Shown piece after piece: positions 31,922 through 43,900 of a DNA stretch of 64,000 nucleotides. The first letter of the stretch is position 1. The number at the start of each line of letters is the position of its first letter. The stretch comes from Amphibalanus amphitrite. Its lineage: Eukaryota > Arthropoda > Thecostraca > Balanomorpha > Balanidae. The notes beneath the pieces were generated by a model, which searched no databases, was not told the origin of the DNA, and saw only the letters and a program-made list of their open reading frames with translations. The position numbers and the translations under genes were made by a program. The DNA lies in NCBI RefSeq assembly GCF_019059575.1, contig NW_024881705.1, forward strand, positions 620,001 to 684,000, in the 5' to 3' direction.

Positions 31922-34900
31922 CTGCGGGCGCAGAGAGACGGGCGGGGTCAGGCCAGAGGTCACCAGGGGTCAGCGCGGTTCAGCACAGGTCAGGAGAATG
32001 TCAGTGCAGGTCAGACAGTGTCCATTATACGAGTATGTCAATGTCAATGCAGGTTCGGGTCGAACACCGAGCACAAGTCAAATCAGGTAAAAGCAGGCAA
32101 CAAGATAGAAAGGTCACGACAGGTCATGTAGATTACCAGCAGTCAGGGAAAATCAGCATGTATTTGGGAGGCGAAAACAGATAAGCAGAGGTCGGTCAGC
32201 ACAGAGATTAGTGAAGCGCGGGGAAAATCAGTCAAGATCAGGAGACAGTCAACAATCTGATTCAATCGATTTGTTCGAATCCAAGCATGTGACTAGATAC
32301 ATTTCGCCGCTGAGTCTAACGCATCAATTCATTTTATGGATGTCTGATTAAATCCATTGAATGCTTCTGATACCCCCGATCCGGACTAAACGCCATTCCA
32401 ATCTACCGTAAGTCTATATTCGTGACCAAATGGATAGTTCACACACTTCATTGCGTGCAATTATGGTTCAAATTAAAGCTTGGGAAACATTCACGTAATT
32501 GATGAATTGAGATCAAAGACTTACGACTGTAAGCGATTGAATCAAATAACTTTTCCAATGATTATTGAATGATGATGTGATTACTTCCATAAGAATCCTA
32601 CAAAAGTTTGGACATCAGAGGTAAACCTGTCAGCCACGTGTGAGAGCACGTGTCACAAGACTGGACATCCCGGTCTACCACGCGGTCGCCACGTGACTCC
32701 TTGTTACTGGCCGAGACACGTGGAAGGCCAGATCCGTAACAGAGAACATAACGAGGTCGACCGCGGTCAGAGATTACAGACCGAAGCCGACCAAAATACA
32801 CCGAAACAGACGGCCAAAAACACAACACTGGACCACCGCAAGGCAACAGAAACATCTCATCGCGGGAACAGCCTACGTCATCATATTCATGAAATGCTTA
32901 TTCTGGGCGCTCGTTGCATAAGTTCATTACATGCAGTCTTTGATTTGAATATTTTGCAGCTAAGTGATGACATTCAGTCCATCAAAGCGTGAGCTAATCA
33001 AAGGCCGGCGACCCCGGACCTCGGGTGATGGTCCGACGCCGTCTGCTCGGTCCAATGGGGCCCATTTTCCACCCCGGTAGGTACCGCCCGGGTCACACGC
33101 TGACGAACGGAGCTTTGATCTGGCGCCGAGCCAAGTTTTCCAATTAACGCCACCTCCGCAGAGGCTGCCGATGGACGGAGGGAGGGGTCACCGGGAGAGG
33201 CGCTCGTCCGCCGCTATTTGTCCACCTAACGACCCAATCTGACCGGGGGGGTCGGGGGTCGGCACGCCGACCGAAATCCAATTAGAGCCGGGGCGTCCGG
33301 GCCGCGCACAAAAACGCTCCGCCCGCGCTGTCCCGCCGGGCGACGGCTACAAAACGGACGGTGCCGCGCCGGCCAATTTGGTGCGGCCGGCCGGCGCTTT
33401 TTCAGAGTTCTGGAAAAGGGTTTCGTCGTCGACGAAGACAAAGTGAACGAGCCCGTCTGCCGACTGGGGTGTGAGGTCGCTCGAGGATATGTTGTGTAAG
33501 GACACGGGATCGAACTCTAATGATTTGCGTGTCTCGACAACAAGCCAACATCAATCGAATATTTAATCGCTCTGAAGCCAGCCTGTTGCCACTTAGTCCG
33601 CACCATTTCCATGGCCTGTGGAGCGATCTATACGAAATGAGACCCAGTTCTGCCCAGAATAGCACGACCAGCCACGACATTCGCGAGGTCCGCAGGCGAC
33701 TGTTTGGACAAACCCACAATTAGCGAGGTGTTATGAACAGGGATGCGGAGCCGTGGAAATTTCAAACGGCTCCGGCTCCGGCTCCGGCTCCGGAGAAAAA
33801 AATCGGCTCCGGCTCCGGCTCCGGCTCCGGGTGAAATGTTATGGCGGCTCCGGCTCCGGCTCCGGCTCCGAGTAAAATGGTCCGGCTCCGGCGGCTCCGG
33901 CTCCGACTTAGTACATCCCCTATGCAATCAATTAAATACGGGTGGAAGAAAAATTGGATTGGTTATACGCGTTACCTACTCTTGCCATGACCGGCTCACC
34001 GCACTCCCCGCGCAAACGCACCTCGGAGAGCACTGGCAGAACAAAGGACTAGGAAGCGATGGCATTGGAAACGCAGTCGCCGCGAATCGGAGTTCACTGA
34101 ACCATCGTAAGCTGACACCCATCTCGGCTGCATTGGGGGGGTGGGGGTGAGGGGTGGGGGTGGGGGTGGGGGTGGGGGGTGGGTGGGAAGAGACGGCGCT
34201 GGGAGTCGCAGTCCACTGCACTGGCTTCAAAACAATGGCCGTCACCTGATGACCGGTCCTCATGTTCTGGGGATGCAGTAGACGTGAGGGGGGAGGAGCA
34301 GACAGGAAGCTGAATGCGTACTGTGGGATACTGGGGATATTCGGCTTTTCATTCAATTGATGGCCCATGACGTACTATTGGTCTCAAGATAAGGGCCCAG
34401 GCGACCTGTAGTTTTGATGCGGTGAATACCCTTACCCTCGCCACAACTCGGGCCGAGTGCACCCCTCCTCCCAGCCAGCGCCACCCCCACTCGCATTGTG
34501 GCGAGGGTGAGGGTATTCACCGCATCAAAACTACAGGTCGCCTGGGCACTTATATTGAGACCAATAGTACGATATGTTTTACTGCCTTGTACTGTCAAAC
34601 CGAACTAGGTCAATTATTTTTTCCTCTTCAAAAAATAAAAAGGAGCCGGAGTCGCCCCCTTTTTTGGCGGCTCCGGCTCCGGCTCCGGCTCCGGGCTATA
34701 TTGTTTCACGGCTCCGGCTCCGGCTCCGGCTCCGGGCAAAATATGCCGGCTCCGGCGGCTCCGGCTCCGACTCCGGCTCCGGCTCCGCATCCCTGGTTAT
34801 GAATGCTGCCATCGATCCAACAGGCCAGAGGGCGTAATGAACGCTGCTAATACGACCGGCGGCTATTGTCACGGCGGTCCGCAGGGTCCCAGCGCAGCGA

Positions 34901-37900
34901 GCTTCCAATGCAGCCACTGAAAGGCCGCAAACACTCGGCTCTAAAACGCCCGGCAGTGGAACACCCACTGGCATTTCGACGTTCGCTCGGACGCCGCTCG
35001 ACGACTCTGAATGGTCACCAGCCACGCGAGGTCAGCGTTTGGCCATCGGCTGATGGCTCAGTCGTCAGAGGCCGGCAGGGGCGACAAAGATATCCTATCG
35101 GCGGTATCCCCTCCCGGGCCCACCGGCCTAGGGCAGATCCGGCTGGTGAGGGGATTAACCGATGGCTACGCCCGAAGTCTAACCCGTAGGGTGTATTGCT
35201 CAGTGGCAGATATTGCGGGAAAAACACCAGAAACTGTTTCGGATGGGTTAATGGATGTCGTTAACTGATGAGCTTGCCTTCAAGTAGCAACCAATCAGCA
35301 TACATTCTTATAAGCTGGAAACCCACGGCAGAAAGAAATCCACTAGCCCCCAGGATCTGTGAGTACCTACAACAACCATCTACACGGTTGTTCCACATCA
35401 AATGATTTTTCCGCCCCTACAGCCGGCCATTCCCGGCACGGCGGTACGTGTATTTTGGCGGCGACTCGGTGTCGGGGGCCGATCACACGCCGCCGAGCTG
35501 TTTACCAGCCACAAAACACGGTCATTATTCAGCCAGCCGCCAGTGCAGAACGGCAATGACATTCCTCGGCGCCGCGCCGGTCGAAAACTGACGACTGCCG
35601 CGGCGCCGCTCCCGTCGGTCCCACATCGCTCCCGTCCTGCTGAGACTGGGAACGGAATTGGGACTGGGACTGGAGAGGGAATAATATCCCCGCCCGAGTC
35701 AGGAGAATGACCGCAGTTCCTCCCCAGAGGCCTGCCCGCGGCACGTGGGTGAGCTCTCCGCTGCCGCAGACGGCCGCAGTCGTAAGACCGCCCTCCCGCC
35801 ATCAGACACGCGAAACTGGGCGGTAAAGTTGCTGCCCGAATACAAGGTGTGAGTTATTCATAGGGCTTCTGATAACGCTGTGAAAATATTAAATAACACT
35901 ATGAAGCGTTCCTCATCTAAGCACGGTCCATTTACTACAAAAGTTTTCGAAGCATCCTGGTTTTATGGATGACGAAATAGCGAAATATACTAGGCATCTC
36001 GCGAACTTTGCGGAGGGTGGATTTGACAAGGCCGACTACTTTGTATTTTTAATCTTCTTTTCCCGGCACTCCCATATAAAATGTCAAGACTTCGGCTCTT
36101 GAACTTTTCTATTATCCTTTACCTCCCAGCTTTCTCCGAACCTGAAAAGCTTCGACCATCGTATATATCGAGTTTCGCTCATTTTTAACCTCGGCTGTTC
36201 TAGCTGCCATCGCTGTTATTTTCGAGGTTCCGCCGCACCGCCTCGGCAGCTGCCGCGGTACACCGTCCATCTTGAGCAGCTGTTAGAACACACTGCTACA
36301 CCTCAGCAGCTGTTACAGTATATCAGCCCACGTCAGCGGCCGCCAGAGCCCACCGCTAGCACCTGCCACAATACACTACCCAGCCTGAACGGCACAGCGC
36401 CTGACCTCAACGGCTGACACAGCCCACCATTCCACCTATGACCTAACAAGCAGTAATATCAATAGAAAAACACAATTCTAGCGAAAAGCGTTTACAAACA
36501 ACCTGCGGTTATAGTTCGCCGTCCGACCCCGGTAGCTGCCACAATACCACAATCCACAACTCCAACTTTGCTACCCACCAGACTACCGCCCCACCTCAAC
36601 AATTACCACAGCCCCTCGTACCGCCCCTGGCACTATCATCCCACAGGCGTCAGTCCGATACCGGCCGGCGGTGACGGCCAAATCAGCCGCGTCCATGCAG
36701 CGTGGCACACAGACCGGCCTCCATAGGCACGGGACGACGTGCGCCGCCTCCGGAACAGAGGTGTACCGGCCAATTGGGTTGGGAGCGGGAAGATGTCAGT
36801 CGGGTGTCAGACGGAACGAGGAGGACAGGGAAAGTGTGATGTGGCGAAAAAAAGTAGGAGGAAAAGACGAGACATGGCAGGTCGGAAAAAGCAATGATAG
36901 GTTGCGAAATGACAGGGCAAGGTAAGAAAGGATACAGTAGCATACCACGCGCAAAAGAAAAGGTCAAGGCAGGTCACGTCAGCACTTGATCGGTTGAACG
37001 AAGAAAGCCAGGCAACCAATGGATGGAACAATGTTTGGCTGTAGTAAATGGGAAAGAGTGGCAGTGTAACTTTGTCAGACTAGTTTCGCAGGATAGTTAA
37101 AGTGAAGACACCTGCGCTGCGTTTCCGGTCTTCAGAGAAGCATCAAATATGCACGGAAACTAAAGGCAGATGGGCTGCGGAACATCAAATGACTACACCA
37201 TCAAACAACTGCGGAAACCACGCCTGTGAAGACGTTCGATTCGACGAACCGTTCGGAAAAATACCACAAAAGTTGGTCTGCTGGTCCCCTGTTCAGTATC
37301 ACGACAAAGCGGCCTGCACTGTATCTCAACTCACAAACTAGCCACATGGCGCGGCACGTCAGAAAGTTCGCCACTTGCAGCATCCAGCCAGCGGGCGAGA
37401 CAAACGTCCGCATTTAAACAAATCGGCTCTGTTCAAAGTTACCGGCCACGGCTCGCCACCAGCACAACGCCGCCGCCCAGCTCCCCAGCCAGATATCCCA
37501 ACTTGTCCGGCCAGTTGTTCGGTTCTTTATCTAGTGAACTGTCCGGTTCCCTATCCTGTCAGTAGTCATAAGTTGTTTGGTTCAGTGAATACGGTCAACT
37601 GACCTCAACTGTCCGTTCCACTGCACTGTCCGGTTCCCTATTCCCTTTGCTGTCCAATCAGCTGTGATGCCCTCTGTCCAGTCTGCTGCGATGTCCCTAT
37701 CCGGTCCGCTGTCTGTCTTGTTGTCCTCAGTTGTCCGGTTCCCTGTCCGCTCCGCTGTCCAGTCCTCTGTGATATCCTCTGTCTAGTCCGATGTGGTGTG
37801 CTCTGTTCGGTCAGCTGTCTGAATCTCTATGCGAGTTCGGCAGCTGAGGTCAGCTGCCCCCGACACGGACGGTCGACGGTAACGGACCGGCCATCCAATC

Positions 37901-40900
37901 TCAATAACTGCGGCGATGTGGCTCAATCGGCGGTCCGGCCGCCGAGCGGTGTCAGGGACCCCGCGGGGGTCTGACCGACCACTCGGTGCTATACCCCGGG
38001 GGAGGATTGGTAAACTGGGGCCGACCGGGAGCAAATGAGGTGATATGGCCACGTCACAAGGTGATCGTTTTAGGGACAGGGACAGAGGGTTCGTTCGCAA
38101 ACGCAAACGACATGCAAACGACATAAAGTTCGCAAACAGACGACATGCAAACAGGCTGCGAATATAAGGACGCTGACGTAGGATAGTGCGCTGGAAGAAA
38201 CAACAGCCTGATAACGGACCGCGTGCATTAGCTGCGGTAAAACATTCTTCTAGATCTCGTGCGTCACTGAAACTCACTGACACAAAGGTAAAAACCAAGT
38301 AACAACCATAAAAGAGTTAGAACGTACCGACATATATTTTGAAACAAACTCATCAGTTGCGACAGCATCAGATGGCTGCTAACGGAACAGCTGATCGCAG
38401 TTTCCAGATTCCTACCTGACGGTGGTCTCCGCAGACTTATCGGCAAATCATTTTCTTATACAGCATTGGAAGCTCTCACAAACTTCAGAAATAGACATCG
38501 AAATAAAAATGTCCGCTCGGTCGGTATCCCATATGCGCGTTACTCCAAGGTAATCCGAATCAGATAGCCTGAACCCCTTGAAATTCGCAGACATATGACA
38601 ATATTGGAAATGGAAGGAACGGTTTATATCCTTCAATAGTGAGAGCGTCGTACCAATGCCTTCTCCAGACCTCATCACACACATATATGCGCCGAAGCAG
38701 AAACTCAATAAGGCAAGGCCTGCGAAGCAGGAGAACGATGCCTTATTCAAAAGTTAAACCCCTAATCTCCGGACACATTTTGGAGTCGGGCGAGCAGCGG
38801 ACACATTCATCGCCGACTATAGCGCAGCATCAGAGGGCCATCCCATTATGGAATCTCGTATTCCACGCTGTCAACTGAGCGGCTAAATCGGGTCCGGCGC
38901 CGAGGCCTGTATTTCCGGACCGGTCGAAATAGGCGGCGCATGAAAGCAGCGGGGCACTGCTATTTGCTAACGCTATACTGTTGAACCAAATCCGACTATC
39001 CAACAGACATGCCCTCTGGGATGGAAGCCGAATACACACGGAGGCCTTCGGGATTGTGTATTCCGGCCGGGGTAGGTCAGGTGATCTTGTCAGTGCAGAT
39101 AACACATCCAGCTTCGTCAAAACACATCAGCCTGCGACCTGGTTCTCGACAACAGACTCATCCAGATGCCCCAGCGCCGTCCAATCTCCGCCGGATAGCC
39201 AGTGAGGCGCTGCGGCGGCCGGCCGAGACTGCCTGGCGGGTAGGCTGCACCGCAGCACACCCGTGCAGCCCGGCACAATCTACCCACTCAGGCTGCCGGT
39301 CCACGACGGGAGACAGAGAGAAAGAAGCGCAGGAATAGAGCGAACCCCTGACGCTCTAGCTTTTCGAAACAAGAACGCTGAAGTTTTCGAATGCAAGCAG
39401 AGCAAAGAACCGCTCGAAAATAGCTTGGGTATGAATGGAGCAATGCTCAACCTACCAGTGCATCGAGAACAAAATATTCTAAAATAGAAATCTTCCAAGT
39501 TTAGCCGCGTCCCAGTGTTTTTTTTCTTTAATCGCACCTCCCTGAACGTGTCTCTCCAGGAGGGCAGCTCGTTAGCCAAGTGCCGTTTGTCCCTTCGGTC
39601 CGGAACTACCAATGGTCTCCTCACTGACACAGAACATCACCTTCCGGCGCTCTGCCGAGCCGTCCGCCGAATCAGCGTGTAACGAGGCTCACGCGCCGAC
39701 AGGCGAGAAACTCGCGAGCGAGCCGCCACCGGCCGCCGGAGGGGCGTTAACTGAACCGTATCCGCGGGCGCGGGTGGCGGCGACGGCGCTGATTTCTCTC
39801 AGGACATGAGGCGGCGCCGGAAATCAGCACACTCAGAAGTTGGACTCCCAGGGCGAGGTGGGGTGATGGGTCGTAGGATCGAGATGCGACCCCCGACACC
39901 CGCTTCGTCGTCGAGTTGGACTCCCGCCGGGGTCGCCTGATCAGGATTAGATCTTGAGCCAAGTCACCACGGTGATGGTCTGCGCCATATGAGGTCACAG
40001 ATAGCCTCACAGGCTATGACAAAGTCCACGTACTCTGTATTTATTACATTTCTAACCCAGTGACGCTCTCTAGAGGATAAGTGGTTCCATGAATCCTGTG
40101 AACACGATTCCAAAAGCTAACTAAGCATAACAAGAGCGCCACATCAACAGGTCGCAATGACACGTGCAATTACGGAGGTGGGCTAATTTTACAGATGGGA
40201 CAGGCCCCCAACATGCCCTGCGGCAATGGCAAACCCTCGGTCGCTATACATCGTTTGACGCATTAGGACGGACTAAGTTTAAGCTATGAGCCCGGTTTTG
40301 TTAAATGCGCTCCCAATTTGTGGCATTAATAACTTACAGTAATGCTTGCTCTGCGTGGGTTCTGATCAGTCCTAAGCCTCTAATGTAGGCAAATCCTATC
40401 AAGTGGGAATTTGTTCAGCTGCACCGTGCTCTAAGTGTTCCCATGTCCGGCTAAACGGGGTAGCCAGCGGAGGTTGACTGGGTTCCACTTGAGCTTAAAT
40501 AGAAATAAGCACGTTCCTAAGTCAGCCAGGTCGTCTCGAATTGCACATAGAATGGTTGAGCGGGAGGATAACAAACCAGAGTAAATATGAAAACAAAGTA
40601 GAGAAGCTTACTTAGTAGTTAAACAAATTACACAACTAGGATGCTACACAGTCGACTACGGATGGAGTACTGAATGTTTCTCTCCTAAACCCAGCAGCAA
40701 TGTAATGCTTCTTTACGGCCGGCTCCGCTCTGACCAGTGAAATATGCTAATATTGTGACGGAGTAGCGACATAATCGGTGTCATACGACGGCCCATTCAG
40801 ACCACCATTTGACACTGGCGCCGGGAGATTCTGTCCATGAGACGGCCGGCTGCAGCGCTCGGAGTTATGGTCCCGCTCGCGTTTAGCCACAAATCTGCCG

Positions 40901-43900
40901 GGGTCGGGACGCGGCCGAAATATACGGCGCTGCGGGACAACTCCCGAGGGGGCCGGACGCCACAGAGGACAGGGCGGCAGACGGACGGCCGACGGGGCAT
41001 CCGTCAGCGCCGTCAGAACACAGAGATAGCGAGAGACGAGCGGACGGGACCGACGGACGGGTTAGGACGGTCATGCGGGTCGGACGGACAGTACCGGCTG
41101 ACGAGACGGGCGACGACAATCAAGGACTCAAATCACAGGGCTCTGCAGGATATCACTCGAGGCGGCTTTCTGAGGGGATTTGGGGTAGAAGCTTAGCGAG
41201 AGCCGCAAGAAACGGTGATGGAGCCTTCCCAGAGCCAAGCGTCGCATATAGCCGAGCCATCAGCATAATCGATCATAATCAGTGGACTGACGCATAATGT
41301 CTCACTGGTGGGGCAGAGATTGCTCGCCGGGCGCAGATGTGACGGTTCGACGTGCAGGCCGTATAATCCACCGACCACATGTCGCAAATCTGTCAAAAAG
41401 TCTTCCTAAAGTACTAGAAAACTACAATCTTGAAAGACAGCTCGAAACTTTAGAAGAAACGCAACGGCGTGCATTTTTACTGCAAACAGAACCGCTTGCA
41501 AACTCAAGTTTAAATTGGCAGAATGTCACAAGAAGTTTCCATCAAAATTAGCCGCGGTCTATTGCAGACTACCCCTACATTCCCGGCATTCCCGTACCAT
41601 TTCCTCCCGCCTCCTCCGAAAGACTGCCATCCCGGCATCTCGCCAGGTCTCTACAGCTCGAGGCGTGGCGCGGCACACCATGTGAGATCGATCAGAGTTC
41701 GGCAGCAGCCAATTACCCACACAATCGAGGTGACGGACCGGGGGGACGAGGGGGACGAGGGGGACGAGGGGGAGATAGGAGCGGGAGGTGCAGGGGAGAG
41801 GAAGGAGGAAGAGCATAGGAGTGATGGAGGTGTCTGAGAGGAAAAAGTGTGTCTGATTGGACACATTTCATGGTATAATTGGAGAAACAAACGACGGAAA
41901 CGGCCCGAAACTATTCGTCGTACAAATAAGCCTCAACCAGCCATCTGCATATCACTTCAGGTTTCTCATAAACCATAACAAAAATACGGCACCATGAACA
42001 GTTCTGCTCAACACGGATTTCCACGCCCTCGTATGGGAGCACAAACCCCGCCAGGTAACAGCGTCCCACGTAATACAGAGCGGTTCTCTGTTCGCAGAGC
42101 TCCAGGAATAGGATTACCAGCTCCGGGCCGTCCAGGGCTGGCCAGAGCCCACCAGCAGTGCCCAGAGACCTCTCAGGACGACCCCGTCCCCGCGGCCCGC
42201 GGGGTGCGTGAGCGGGCCAACGAGCGCGTGAGTGGACCTCATTACATCAGGACAGCCGGGCAGACGCATCGACACCGGGCAGTCCGTCCTCCACAGAGGA
42301 CAGCGCAGGCGAGATGCGCATATGTAAAACCGGGACGGCTGGGATCGCTGCCAATTGCTAGCGATATATCATTTCTGTCACCACCAGACACGAACGCCCT
42401 CCGTGCCTAGCCAACCCCTTCACGCCAACCCTACCGTTCAGAGCCGCGCCACACACGGGGGCTCCTGTCCTCTCTCCATGGTTCCGATCCACGGCCGTCG
42501 TTTAACAGCTCCTCCATTGTTACTAGCGGCGCTCGGCGGCGATCTGACGCACTCCCCTGCCGGTCATTTCGCCGGACAGGCCCGCCCGAACGGACCATTT
42601 CGGACGATAAACCGCCTACAGCGTCGGCCCGACGGCGGCTTTACATAAAGTTCGCCCGCGAGCCCGGGAGCATGAATATGCGCGGCCCCGGCGGAGTGAG
42701 TCGGAACGGAACGGGATGGACCAGGATTGGACTGGACCAAGTCAGACCAGGCCAGACAGGGGCCGAGATGCCCGGACCACATTGGACCAAGCTAGGTCTG
42801 CTCGGCGCGGATCGGTCCGGCCCGGTGCGCAGATCGTTCGCTACCGACGCGTTCCCATCCCCCGCGCGATTAGAGCCGGTAACGGCCCTTATCCCCGGCA
42901 CTCCCGTGCGGCCAGCTCAATCTCGGCAAGGCTTATAGCCGAATACGACCGGTGTCGGGAGCGGAATAGCGCCGCCGCCGCCCCCGGCCGACCAGCGTCA
43001 TCGGAATGAGATCGCCGCCGCCGCCACCGGCGTCCGACAGATTCGCCGTCATCGGGGAAATGTGAGCGGAGGTCAGAAGGTCGGACGGTGCGGCGGGTCT
43101 GAATACTCGTCTACCAACGGGTCACGGTCCAGCAGCTTTTTGTCAGAGGCTTAGAGGAGCAACATTGAACAAATTTGATCGAGACTGAGAGAAACAAATG
43201 AGATGGAAGGACTTTTCTGTCGATATTGATCATGATACAAAATTTAAACCAGAATTAGTTAATATGAGCATAGCATAGTATGCATTGCACATTAATCAGC
43301 AGTCAAAAGAAAATATTCTTATTAAAGAGGTTACGAATAAAAGCTAAAAGTTGTAAAATGTTACGAAACCTATTGATAAACAAATCTCAACCTCAACCAC
43401 TCTGCTCACGAAAACCTCAATAAACCAGCGTTGTCTTTCACCTCGTAAATGAAATTTAAAATCACTAAAGGTACCTACTTTGGAAACAAATGACAGACTA
43501 ACCTACACCGCTAGATATCCACGCATCATTGAACAATCAATAAACGAACAGCAGCACGAGAAACAAATGTGTCTGAGGCACGGAAATTGCTTTCCAGAAC
43601 AGAGCTTCTAAACAATCAAACACCGGAGCAGTAGCCGGCAGCTGACACATTATTGAACGAACGGCCTTCCCGGGCATCGAACTTGGTCCAGCAGACCATT
43701 AATTCGAACGGTGGCCAGAATTGGTTTCAGAAACTGGGAAATTGAGTTTGTAAACTAAAACTTCCCACTCACAAATACATGGACGCGGAGAAACACGAAA
43801 GATTCCGAAATTAAACACGGTTGCCGATACAATGTAATTGCGATGAAAGATACTGTTTATTTTACATTTTAAAATCTAAATATAAGGACAAAATATGAGT

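Larger units (their letters stand above)
33738..34795. mobile_element. Non-autonomous hAT-like element, 1,058 bp, with 8-bp TSD and GGCTCC arrays
   Basis: The ends are CAGGGATGCGGAGCC and its complement GGCTCCGCATCCCTG, flanked on both sides by the 8-bp direct repeat GTTATGAA (33730-33737 and 34796-34803). An 8-bp duplication and CAGGG ends are typical of hAT. Near each end is an array of GGCTCC repeats (33770-33910 and 34664-34790) with the same internal pattern. A TA-flanked MITE sits inside at 34371-34571. No transposase frame is present. Confidence 0.78.
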
